Positions 1 through 5,594 of a DNA stretch of 5,594 bases are shown in pieces. Below the pieces are notes generated by a model. The model was not told the DNA's origin. It did no database searches and saw only the letters and a list, made by a program, of their open reading frames with translations. The translations under genes were made by a program, and so were the position numbers. Source of the DNA: Methylobacteriaceae bacterium (lineage in GTDB: Bacteria > Pseudomonadota > Alphaproteobacteria > Rhizobiales > Beijerinckiaceae); assembly GCA_031272615.1 (NCBI GenBank), contig JAISTL010000321.1:1-5594 (forward strand), in the 5' to 3' direction. Positions within the stretch are counted from its first letter, which is position 1; each line of letters begins with the position of its first letter.

Positions 1-1944
1 CTGGGGCGCGCCGTAAACCAGCGACGTCTGGCCGAAACCGATATGGGACGTGGGGTCGGTGACAATGCTGGTGGTGGCGGTGATGGTGGTCGGCCCGCCT
101 CCGTCGACAAATCCGGCCAGCAGGGTGGTGTTGGCGCCGGTGGCAAAGGAATAGACGTTCATCGCCCCGGCGTACTCGAGCGTACCGCCGTGCAGGCTGA
201 CATTGAGGCTTTCCGGGCCGGTGATGTTGCCGCGGTAGTTCAGGAAAAAGTTGATGTCCGGCGACGCGGTGACTCCGCCGGAACCGTTACCGGCCAAGCC
301 GAATGTGAGGTTGGTCATGTAGGATTCCGGGTCGGTGTTCACCACGGGCGACGGATGGGCCGCCGGATCCCAGCGGGAGATGATGTCGCCGCTGATGGAG
401 GCGCCGTTCATCACATTGATGTTCGCCACATGAGCGCCGGGGCCGATATAGAGGGCGATGTCACGGCCGTCATAATCGACGAATTCTCCTGAAAGCCATT
501 GTCCGTCCGGGTTTGACGCTCCGCCGAGCAAAGCTCCCGACAGGTTGAACTCCTCGACCAGCGGCCCGCCGATGTTCAGCCAGGTGCCGATCGCATCGTT
601 CTCCGGATAGCGGCCGTAGGACATGAGTCGATAGGCCACGTAGGGCGCGCCGAAATCAAAGCGGGCGCCGATACCCATGGACCCGGTGGCGCTGATGCTC
701 CCCTGGCTGTTGATGACATGGCCGGAGCCGAAGGCAACGAGCAGCCCCGTCCCCTGGGTCCCCTCGGCGGTGACCCGCACACCCGGATTGATGCGCACGG
801 TATTTTCGAAACCGTCGACCCGCACTCCGGCGCCGGAGCGCCCGTCGGCCAGCAAATCCGCCGTCTGGGTGATGTCATAGGCGCTGCCGAAAATATGCAG
901 CCCGACACCCCACGGCGAAAGGTTGGGACGGCCGACATTATAACCCAGCCAGGTTCCGCCCGGATTCAGACCCTTGCTGTCATAGAAACCCGCGCTACTC
1001 ACCACCGTTTTCGTCACGAGCCGGTCGTCATCATAATACGAGCGGCCGTAAAAGGCGCGTAAATCCACATCATAACCGATGTCTTTGATGGCGGCGAGTT
1101 CCACCTCGGTGAACATCGCATAATTGGAAATCTGACCGTGGGTCATGAGGCCGTTGCGGATGCCGAAGTGGCTCGTTTCCTGACTGGACCCGTGGGCCAG
1201 GGGCACCGGTCCGCCGTAGAGCGCCATGGCGGTGGGGCCGTAGAAGTTCAAAGTGCCGGCAACGCCGGGGTAGGGATTGCGATCGGCATATCCGGCGCCG
1301 GCCGTACCGCCGCTGCCGACGAGATCCTGCCAATCCGGATTTCCGCCGGTAATCCCCAGAGAATGCCCCATTTCGTGAATGAAGACCGCCGTCATGTCTG
1401 TTGCGGTTTCGGGCACACTGGACGATGCCTGGGTGTCCCAGGCAATATTGTGGAATTCTATCAGCGTGTGGGGATCCGGGGAAACATCACCGGCGACGTT
1501 CGACGGCTGGCGCATATCGGTGGGTCCTTGCAGCGCCTGGAACATCAGGCCGAAACCGCCCGGCCCTCCATAGTAATAGGTGAAGGCGTTGAAGGTCGTC
1601 GCGGTATCCATCCCGATGCGGACGATTCCGGGAGCAAACGGCGCGCTGTTGGGCTTCAGCACAGCCGCCCAGTATTCCGCGCCCAGCGTGATGGCTGACT
1701 TTTCCGCCGCGGTATAATTACGCGGAGAATACTCGTTGACACCCGAATACCAGAAGGGCGCGTCCGCGCCGTATATCTCAACCACAAACACCACGTCGCC
1801 GTTGGCGTTCGTGACGTTGCGGATGTCCACCGTCTCCGCCGCCGCGGGAGGGGTGGCTTGCGCAAGCACGGCAAGGCAAAAGAGCGCGGGCCACGCCTTC
1901 GGGGCCCGACGCCGTCCGGCGACCGCCTGATTTGTTACTGACAT
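1..1944 (-). CDS. Secreted autotransporter-type protein with N-terminal leishmanolysin-like (M8) metzincin module; 3' end outside window
   Basis: The frame stays open for 648 codons from ATG at 1944 to the window edge, so the C-terminus is missing. Residues 1-36 look like a Sec signal peptide: RRR and K at 11-16, a hydrophobic stretch PALFCLAVLAQA, and probable cleavage after AAA36. Residues 190-197 read HEMGHSLG, giving two zinc histidines (190, 194) and the catalytic Glu191. The usual third histidine three residues after Gly197 is absent. Instead H259, in ETSHFGIRNGLMTHG, lies 61 residues beyond Gly197, just before a Met-turn at M267. A preceding FYGPTAMALYGGPVPLA segment also fits M8 peptidases. 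Residues about 280-304 (ELAAIKDIGYDVDLRAFYGRSYY) and the following Gly/Val/Asn-rich part (VRVDGFENTVRINPG, GTGLLVAFG) resemble passengers I recall from bacterial autotransporters. The visible mature part lacks cysteine, as is usual for passengers. A C-terminal beta-barrel is expected but not seen. Protease activity and substrate are inference. An in-frame GTG at 1986 behind AAAGGA is an alternative start, adding 14 residues. Confidence 0.85.
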   Translation of the reverse strand, partial: MSVTNQAVAGRRRAPKAWPALFCLAVLAQATPPAAAETVDIRNVTNANGDVVFVVEIYGADAPFWYSGVNEYSPRNYTAAEKSAITLGAEYWAAVLKPNSAPFAPGIVRIGMDTATTFNAFTYYYGGPGGFGLMFQALQGPTDMRQPSNVAGDVSPDPHTLIEFHNIAWDTQASSSVPETATDMTAVFIHEMGHSLGITGGNPDWQDLVGSGGTAGAGYADRNPYPGVAGTLNFYGPTAMALYGGPVPLAHGSSQETSHFGIRNGLMTHGQISNYAMFTEVELAAIKDIGYDVDLRAFYGRSYYDDDRLVTKTVVSSAGFYDSKGLNPGGTWLGYNVGRPNLSPWGVGLHIFGSAYDITQTADLLADGRSGAGVRVDGFENTVRINPGVRVTAEGTQGTGLLVAFGSGHVINSQGSISATGSMGIGARFDFGAPYVAYRLMSYGRYPENDAIGTWLNIGGPLVEEFNLSGALLGGASNPDGQWLSGEFVDYDGRDIALYIGPGAHVANINVMNGASISGDIISRWDPAAHPSPVVNTDPESYMTNLTFGLAGNGSGGVTASPDINFFLNYRGNITGPESLNVSLHGGTLEYAGAMNVYSFATGANTTLLAGFVDGGGPTTITATTSIVTDPTSHIGFGQTSLVYGAPQ

Positions 1945-1994
1945 GACACTCGTACTCAACAACGTTGACAACACACACTGAGACACCGGGAGAT

Positions 1995-2000
1995 TCCTTT
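1995..2000 (-). promoter_or_regulatory. Possible ribosome binding site for alternative GTG start of the secreted protein
   Basis: On the minus strand this reads AAAGGA and lies 8 bases upstream of a GTG (1986-1984) in frame with the secreted-protein gene. The ATG at 1944 has only a weak GAG-containing leader, so this site makes the longer form a serious alternative. The extra 14 residues would give a signal peptide of about 50 residues; long signal peptides are common among autotransporters. Confidence 0.4.
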
Positions 2001-2001
2001 G

Positions 2002-2050
2002 TATCCGGGCAACTACCCTTTATTTACCTAAAAACGAAGTTACCCGGATA
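2002..2050 (-). repeat. Leader stem-loop upstream of the secreted-protein gene
   Basis: The arms are TATCCGGGCAACT (2002-2014) and AGTTACCCGGATA (2038-2050), with a 23-base loop. As plus-strand RNA there is one C-A mismatch. As minus-strand RNA the same position becomes a U-G wobble, so all 13 pairs form. This favours a role in the 5' leader of the leftward transcript. The structure ends 57 bases before the ATG at 1944, or 15 bases before the alternative GTG and directly next to its AAAGGA. It could also act as a DNA operator. The pairing is seen directly; the function is inference. Confidence 0.6.
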
Positions 2051-2109
2051 AAGTGAATTTTTGGTTTCCATCCGATAAAAAACTTCTTAACGAAAGGTTT
2101 TTCCGCCAC

Positions 2110-2158
2110 GGCGGCGCGTCACCCACGAGCGTAAGCGAAGCAATCCCGTGACGCCGCC
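2110..2158. repeat. REP-like extragenic palindrome
   Basis: The arms are GGCGGCGCGTCAC (2110-2122) and GTGACGCCGCC (2148-2158), perfectly complementary except for a 2-base GC bulge. They enclose a 25-base centre containing GCGTAAGCGAAGCAATC. The core resembles the GCGAAGCAATC-type interspersed palindromes I recall from several bacterial genomes. A second, overlapping GC-rich inverted repeat (CCGCC/GGCGG) follows at about 2154-2174. It is probably a dispersed non-coding repeat; a transcript-end or mRNA-stability role is possible but has no T-tract support. Confidence 0.6.
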
Positions 2159-2221
2159 CGCGATGCCGCGGCGGGTTATCCCCTTGTCGCGTCCATCGCT
2201 TTGCGGTCGGGTGTCTCCGCT

Positions 2222-2243
2222 TTGTGCCGGGTCATCGGCACAA
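2222..2243. promoter_or_regulatory. Perfect 8-base palindrome, candidate operator
   Basis: TTGTGCCG (2222-2229) and CGGCACAA (2236-2243) are exact inverted repeats around a 6-base centre. The site ends 35 bases before the -35 box of the rightward promoter, so it is unlikely to be in that transcript. It fits better as a binding site for a dimeric regulator, or as structure in a long leftward leader. The regulator is unknown. Confidence 0.45.
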
Positions 2244-2278
2244 TGGCGTGAAAACCGGTGATGACCCCGAAATCCCGA

Positions 2279-2306
2279 TTGACATGAGCGCGAACAATCA
2301 TATTAT
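2279..2306 (+). promoter_or_regulatory. Sigma70-type promoter of the regulator/transporter operon
   Basis: A perfect -35 box TTGACA (2279-2284) and a -10 box TATTAT (2301-2306, five of six consensus bases) are separated by 16 bases. The start of transcription would fall near 2312-2314, about 42 bases before the regulator's ATG at 2355. No other promoter of this quality was seen before the ATPase or binding-protein genes, so it probably serves the whole operon. Confidence 0.75.
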
Positions 2307-2331
2307 GCGGCAGATTGATTGTTTGCAATCA
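2295..2331 (+). promoter_or_regulatory. Operator-like CAATCA/TGATTG repeats around the transcription start
   Basis: CAATCA occurs in the promoter spacer directly before the -10 box (2295-2300) and again at 2326-2331, 31 bases apart or about three helical turns. The inverted form TGATTG lies at 2316-2321 and makes a short palindrome with the second copy. Sites spanning the -10 and the transcription start are well placed for repression, most simply autorepression by the adjacent DeoR-family protein. The repeats are seen; the binding protein is inference. Confidence 0.45.
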
Positions 2332-2342
2332 TTCTCGTCTTC

Positions 2343-2348
2343 AGGCGG
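2343..2348 (+). promoter_or_regulatory. Ribosome binding site deciding the DeoR start
   Basis: AGGCGG lies 6 bases before the ATG at 2355. A longer reading from TTG at 2319 has no such site and would begin within a few bases of the predicted transcription start, so ATG 2355 is preferred. Confidence 0.65.
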
Positions 2349-2354
2349 TGTTTC

Positions 2355-3182
2355 ATGGCTTTGAGTGCCCATACACGGGAGTCTGCCGGAGGGTCGGCGC
2401 GGGGGAAACGGCTCCCGGCGGCGCAACGGCATTCAAGACTTCTGCGATATCTGCACCAGAAACATTTTGCCGATGTGAACGAGCTGACATCACAGTTGAA
2501 CGTCTCCGTTGCGACCATTCGCCGGGATTTGTCGGAACTCGAAAAAAGCGGCCTGTTGTCCCGTATCCATGGCGGCGCCGTCGCGGCGCCGCAGGTCACT
2601 ACAGATTACGACGCATCAATCCGTGAAACCATGAATCTCGAGGAGAAGAAGCGTATCGCCAAAGCCGCGGCGCAATTGGTCGTAGACGACGATACCGTGA
2701 TGATCGACAGCGGAACGACATCCCGGCAGGTCGCGGAGTTTCTGGCGGATAACCAGACGCTGACGTTTGTGACCAACGGTATCGACGTGTTTTTGACCCT
2801 CGTGGCCAAAGGGTGTTATCGTATTCATTTCATCGGCGGAGAATGGGTGCCCATCAACCGGTCCTTCGGGGGCAACCTGGCGGTGGAAACGGCGCGCAAA
2901 TTCACCGTGGACAAGGCGTTTCTCAGCGTCGCCGCGGTGGATGTCAAGCGCGGGCAGATTTGTACGCTTCATCCGCAGATCGGCTGTGTCCAGCAAATGA
3001 TGATTGAAAGCGCCAACACGGTGATTGTTGTTGCGGATTATTCGAAATTCGGCAGGGCGGCGTTGTCGGTCATCACATCCCTGAACACCATCGATTATAT
3101 CGTCACCGATGACAAGGCGCGTCCGCGGATTGCGTCGTTGCCGGAGGCCGTCAAAAGGAAATTCATTATCGCGGAGGAATAA
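2355..3182 (+). CDS. DeoR-family transcriptional repressor
   Basis: This 275-residue protein is slightly longer than the usual 250-260 for the family because of a basic N-terminal tail. Residues about 24-80 form the DeoR-type winged helix-turn-helix: QRHSRLLRYL, then VNELTSQLNVSVATIRRDLSELE (helix-turn-helix) and the wing GLLSRIHGGA. The C-terminal part is the DeoR sensor domain, which has an isomerase-like fold in this family. It shows DSGTTS at 118-123 (phosphosugar-binding loop), LTFVTNGIDV, HFIGGEW and VIVVADYSKFGR. Such proteins bind DNA as oligomers and release it on binding a sugar phosphate or glycerol-3-phosphate. It is first in a same-strand series with an ABC importer, under a strong promoter with operator-like repeats, so it likely controls that importer and itself. 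GlpR-like sensing of glycerol-3-phosphate is plausible given the UgpB-like neighbour but unproven. Confidence 0.92.
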   Translation: MALSAHTRESAGGSARGKRLPAAQRHSRLLRYLHQKHFADVNELTSQLNVSVATIRRDLSELEKSGLLSRIHGGAVAAPQVTTDYDASIRETMNLEEKKRIAKAAAQLVVDDDTVMIDSGTTSRQVAEFLADNQTLTFVTNGIDVFLTLVAKGCYRIHFIGGEWVPINRSFGGNLAVETARKFTVDKAFLSVAAVDVKRGQICTLHPQIGCVQQMMIESANTVIVVADYSKFGRAALSVITSLNTIDYIVTDDKARPRIASLPEAVKRKFIIAEE

Positions 3183-3259
3183 TCACGGCGCCGTTCGCCG
3201 GAAAGAATCGGAGCGGGGCCGTGTTTTTCAGCTGTTTTGCAATCTTGTCAAGGAATCAA

Positions 3260-3265
3260 AGAGGG
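3260..3265 (+). promoter_or_regulatory. Ribosome binding site deciding the ATPase start
   Basis: AGAGGG ends 4 bases before the GTG at 3270, the first codon of a sequence beginning [13 protein letters not shown], where UgpC/MalK-type ATPases normally start. The longer reading from TTG at 3237 adds 11 residues without family resemblance. Confidence 0.55.
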
Positions 3266-3269
3266 TCAC

Positions 3270-4331
3270 GTGTCCAGAATCAGGGTCGAAAACGTCGTAA
3301 AACGATGGGGGCAGGTTTTCGCGGTCCATGACGTCAGTTTCCAGACCCGCGACACCGAATTTGTCGCGCTTCTCGGACCGTCGGGATGCGGCAAGTCAAC
3401 GGTGCTGCGTCTGATTTCGGGGCTGGAAACCGTCACGTCGGGCAAAATCTTCATCGATGACAAAGAGGTGACCGATACTCCCCCGGCCAGGCGCGGCCTG
3501 GCCATGGTGTTCCAATCCTACGCCCTTTTCCCGCATCTGACGGTGGCCGACAACATCACCTTCGGGCTTTCCGTCCGCGGAGTGCCGAAACCTGAACGCG
3601 CCCGGCGATTGCAGAAAACCGCGGAACTCCTGGAGCTGCTTCCGCTGCTGGACCGCCGCCCCAGCCAGTTGTCCGGCGGGCAGCAACAACGCGTCGCCCT
3701 GGGGCGGGCCCTGATTGCGGAAACGCCGATTTGCCTGCTGGATGAGCCGCTCTCCAATCTCGACGCCCAATTGCGGGCGGAAATGCGTTACGAAATCCGC
3801 TCGCTGCAGCAGAGACTGGGCATCACCATGATTTTCGTCACCCATGACCAGACGGAGGCGATGAGCATGGCAGACCGGATCATTCTGATGCGCGCCGGCA
3901 AGGTTGAGCAAATCGGCGCGCCCATTGACTTTTACGAGAAGCCGGCATCGACCTTCGCCGCCCGCTTCATCGGCACGCCGCCGATGAATGTGCTGGACCT
4001 GGCGGAAACCGGCAACGGCCTGATCATCGACGGCGCCGAACCGGAGGTGGTCGCGCCCCGAACAGGAACCGCCCTGAGGATGGGAATGCGTCCGGAAGAC
4101 ATCAGTTTTTCCCAGACCGGGCACGCCGCCCGGGTTGTCAGTTCGGAATACTTCGGGGCGGACACGATTACAAACTGTTCCATCGGTTCGCAAACCATTT
4201 TCGTGCGGACCCCCGGATTCCCGCATCTGGCCACAGGGCAAACCGTTCGTTTGTCATGGCCGCCCGACAAGCAACATTTCTTCAGCAAGGAGACCGGATT
4301 ACGTTTTGAAGGCGTTGAACCCGCATCATGA
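3270..4331 (+). CDS. UgpC/MalK-type ABC transporter ATP-binding protein
   Basis: This 353-residue cytoplasmic ATPase powers uptake of a sugar or glycerol-phosphate-type solute and is close to the usual 350-370 residues of the family. All motifs are intact: Walker [10 protein letters not shown] (36-44), Q-loop Gln82 in [12 protein letters not shown], signature LSGGQQQR (134-141), Walker B ICLLDE with catalytic Glu159, D-loop SNLD and switch His192 in [15 protein letters not shown]. After residue 235 comes the regulatory TOBE-type region with the typical GMRPEDI (272-278). The start is GTG at 3270. The gene follows the DeoR gene by 87 bases and precedes a UgpB-like binding protein, so it is probably the ATPase of that importer. 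In this family one ATPase can serve several permeases, so the substrate cannot be read from it alone. Confidence 0.93.
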   Translation: MSRIRVENVVKRWGQVFAVHDVSFQTRDTEFVALLGPSGCGKSTVLRLISGLETVTSGKIFIDDKEVTDTPPARRGLAMVFQSYALFPHLTVADNITFGLSVRGVPKPERARRLQKTAELLELLPLLDRRPSQLSGGQQQRVALGRALIAETPICLLDEPLSNLDAQLRAEMRYEIRSLQQRLGITMIFVTHDQTEAMSMADRIILMRAGKVEQIGAPIDFYEKPASTFAARFIGTPPMNVLDLAETGNGLIIDGAEPEVVAPRTGTALRMGMRPEDISFSQTGHAARVVSSEYFGADTITNCSIGSQTIFVRTPGFPHLATGQTVRLSWPPDKQHFFSKETGLRFEGVEPAS

Positions 4332-4337
4332 GTTCCA

Positions 4338-4374
4338 GTGGTCCTGAACCGGTTCGGCCGTTCCGCAGGACCAC
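4338..4374 (+). repeat. Intercistronic stem-loop between ATPase and binding-protein genes
   Basis: GTGGTCCTG (4338-4346) and CAGGACCAC (4366-4374) are a perfect 9-base inverted repeat around a 19-base loop. It begins 6 bases after the ATPase stop codon. The following bases are ACGACAACAATAAT, not a T-run, so it is not a standard intrinsic terminator. Hairpins at this spot in import operons commonly protect or set the processing of mRNA so that the binding protein is made in excess; that role here is inference. Confidence 0.65.
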
Positions 4375-4410
4375 ACGACAACAATAATATTTCGCTCACC
4401 AGCCAACATC

Positions 4411-4416
4411 AGGAGG
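4411..4416 (+). promoter_or_regulatory. Consensus ribosome binding site of the binding-protein gene
   Basis: AGGAGG lies exactly 6 bases before the ATG at 4423. It is the best Shine-Dalgarno sequence in the window and fits the high synthesis rate expected for a periplasmic binding protein. Confidence 0.85.
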
Positions 4417-4422
4417 AGATCC

Positions 4423-5594
4423 ATGGCAAATTGGAATAGGGTATTCCGGAGCGCTTTGCTCACGGCGGCTCTGGTCGGCGCATCCACTTGCGCGTCCTGG
4501 GCAAAGACCACGGTGACTTTTTTCTATCCCGTTCAGGTCGGCGGCCCGCTGACCCAGGTGATCGACGGGTATGTGGAGGAATTCGAGAAAGCCAACCCGG
4601 ACATCGACGTCATCCCGGTTTATTCCGGCAACTACTGGGACACCACCACCAAAGCCCTGACGGCCGACAAGAGCGGCAAACCGCCGACAACCGCCGTGCT
4701 GCTCGCCACCGACGTTTTTACCTTTATCGATGAAGACGCGGTGGAACCCTTCGACGACTTCATCAAATCCGATGAGGACAAAAAATGGGTCGACGGGTTC
4801 ATGCCCGCATATCTCGCCAGCGCCAGGGTTGAAGGGAAACTGTGGTGCATCCCGTTCCAGCGCTCCACCGCGGTTCTCTACTGGAACAAAAAGGCCTTCA
4901 AGGAAGCCGGTCTGGACCCGGAAAAATACCCGACAACCTGGGACGAAATGGTTGAATACGGCAAGGCGGTTGTCAAGAAAGACGCCTCCGGGCGCGTGAC
5001 GCGGTGGGGCGTGGGCATTCCGGGCAATGTCGGCTCGTCGTCATGGCTGTTCGGCGCTCTGGCCAACGAAAACGGCGCCATTCTGGTGAACGAGGCCGGA
5101 GACAAATCCGACCTGACCAACAAGGCGGTGGTGGAAGCGCTGCAGTTCTGGGTGGACCTCAGCGGCAAATACGGCATTCATCCGCCGGGATTGCTGGAAT
5201 GGGGAACAACCCCGTCGGACTTCCTGGAGGAACGGATCGCCATGATCTGGCACACCACCGGAAACCTGACCAATCTGCGCAAGAACGCAACCTTCGAGTT
5301 CGGCGTGGCGCCCTATCCGGCCAAGGTGCGGGCGGGCTCCGTGCTGGGCGGCGGCAACTTCTATATCTTCAAGAAGGCGCCGGATGAAGAAAAGCAGGCG
5401 GCGTTCAAGTTCATCCAGTACATGACGTCCGATGAACTGCTGGCCGACTGGGCGATCAAGACCGGTTACGTCGCGCCGCGCGACGGTTCGTGGGATACCG
5501 AGGCGATGAAGACCTACCTCAAGGAGGTTCCCGAAGCCGCCGTCGCCCGTGACCAGATTTCAAGCTCGGTTCCGGAATGGTCCACCCACGAGAA
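4423..5594 (+). CDS. UgpB-like extracellular solute-binding protein of an ABC importer; 3' end outside window
   Basis: 390 codons are visible and the gene runs off the right edge; relatives usually have about 420-440 residues. Residues 1-27 form a Sec signal peptide (R6, R9, then a hydrophobic stretch, cleavage likely after ASWA27). The mature part follows the family 1 solute-binding fold: VTFFYPV, IDGYVEEFEKANPDIDVIPVYSG, NYWD (70-73), GKLWCIPFQRSTAVLYWNKKAFKEAGLDP (138-166), TTGNLTNLRK (278-287), LGGGNFYIFK (308-317) and KTGYVAPR (346-353). These blocks line up from memory with E. coli UgpB, including its NSSTPVLYYNK and GGASLWV segments. The protein would capture solute in the periplasm and deliver it to permeases expected downstream. 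Glycerol-3-phosphate, glycerophosphodiesters or a sugar are all possible. A Trp follows the conserved GNY where I recall Glu in UgpB, so the ligand may differ. Confidence 0.9.
   Translation, partial: MANWNRVFRSALLTAALVGASTCASWAKTTVTFFYPVQVGGPLTQVIDGYVEEFEKANPDIDVIPVYSGNYWDTTTKALTADKSGKPPTTAVLLATDVFTFIDEDAVEPFDDFIKSDEDKKWVDGFMPAYLASARVEGKLWCIPFQRSTAVLYWNKKAFKEAGLDPEKYPTTWDEMVEYGKAVVKKDASGRVTRWGVGIPGNVGSSSWLFGALANENGAILVNEAGDKSDLTNKAVVEALQFWVDLSGKYGIHPPGLLEWGTTPSDFLEERIAMIWHTTGNLTNLRKNATFEFGVAPYPAKVRAGSVLGGGNFYIFKKAPDEEKQAAFKFIQYMTSDELLADWAIKTGYVAPRDGSWDTEAMKTYLKEVPEAAVARDQISSSVPEWSTHE

Larger units (their letters stand above)
1945..2354. other. Divergent intergenic region, rich in inverted repeats
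   Basis: This 410-base stretch separates the leftward secreted-protein gene from the rightward regulator gene. I see no convincing coding frame in it. The part near 2010-2100 is AT-rich and probably carries the leftward promoter, but I could not pick a convincing -35/-10 pair. The middle (2100-2180) is very GC-rich and palindromic. The right end holds the rightward promoter and operator-like repeats. The individual elements are listed separately. Confidence 0.8.

Noticed and set aside
43..492. Plus-strand open frame of 149 codons
   Set aside because: It lies wholly antisense to the secreted-protein gene, and its low-complexity Gly/Val/Asp/Arg sequence is what a GC-rich passenger gives when read backwards; no ribosome site or family resemblance.
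1345..1377. Protease module as a dead metzincin because no histidine sits at the third position of HExxHxxGxxH
   Set aside because: A histidine 61 residues beyond the glycine, with an adjacent Met-turn, matches the M8 layout, so absence of the compact ligand does not imply inactivity.
1138..1698. Plus-strand open frame of 186 codons
   Set aside because: It is antisense to the protease module, whose HEMGH, H259 and Met-turn motifs show which strand is coding.
2078..2102. AT-rich hairpin AAAAACTT/AGGTTTTT resembling a terminator
   Set aside because: The stem is almost all A-T with a wobble pair and lies between two genes that both point away from it, so there is no gene end to terminate.
2319..2354. 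TTG start giving a 12-residue longer DeoR protein
   Set aside because: The codon falls only a few bases after the predicted transcription start and has no ribosome site; ATG 2355 has AGGCGG at good spacing.
2616..2996. Minus-strand open frame of 126 codons
   Set aside because: It is antisense to the DeoR sensor domain and has no features of its own.
3186..3200. CGGCG/CGCCG hairpin after the DeoR stop codon
   Set aside because: Only 5 base pairs and no following T-run; too weak to call a terminator, and the downstream genes look co-transcribed.
3237..3269. TTG start giving an 11-residue longer ATPase
   Set aside because: The added residues do not resemble the family, and GTG 3270 has its own ribosome site.
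3396..4241. Minus-strand open frame of 281 codons
   Set aside because: It is the antisense shadow of the ABC ATPase, whose motifs are all intact on the plus strand; the His/Arg/Gln-rich product resembles no family.

Overview
The window (about 55-60% G+C by eye) comes from a diderm, Gram-negative-type bacterium. One side carries a large secreted protein whose architecture fits autotransporter passengers. The other carries a carbohydrate-type ABC import operon with a periplasmic binding protein. The phylum cannot be fixed from this sequence; a proteobacterial, desulfobacterotal or synergistotal host would all fit.

Layout. Positions 1-1944 on the minus strand hold the N-terminal 648 residues of a secreted protein that runs off the left edge. 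It has a signal peptide, a metzincin-type protease module (HEMGH with a displaced third histidine, as in leishmanolysin/M8 enzymes), and a Gly/Asn/Val-rich region typical of beta-helical passengers. Positions 1945-2354 are a 410-base divergent intergenic region. It is unusually rich in inverted repeats: a 13-base stem in the leader of the secreted-protein gene, a REP-like palindrome, a perfect 8-base palindrome, and operator-like CAATCA/TGATTG repeats. It also holds a near-consensus sigma70 promoter facing right.

Positions 2355-5594 on the plus strand hold three genes in a row: a DeoR-family repressor (275 aa), a UgpC/MalK-type ABC ATPase (353 aa), and a UgpB-like solute-binding protein that is cut by the right edge after 390 residues. 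They look like one operon. There is an 87-base gap between regulator and ATPase, and a 91-base gap holding a strong stem-loop between ATPase and binding protein. Permease genes are expected just past the right edge.

How they work together (inference). The DeoR protein would sense a phosphorylated metabolite of the imported solute, plausibly sn-glycerol-3-phosphate or a sugar phosphate, and repress the promoter at 2279-2306, so controlling itself and the importer. The binding protein captures the solute in the periplasm and the ATPase powers uptake through the unseen permeases. Nothing visible links the divergent secreted protease to this uptake system beyond the shared intergenic region. The most unusual item is the M8-like metzincin joined to an autotransporter-like passenger. 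No CRISPR array, tRNA, rRNA or insertion sequence was seen.
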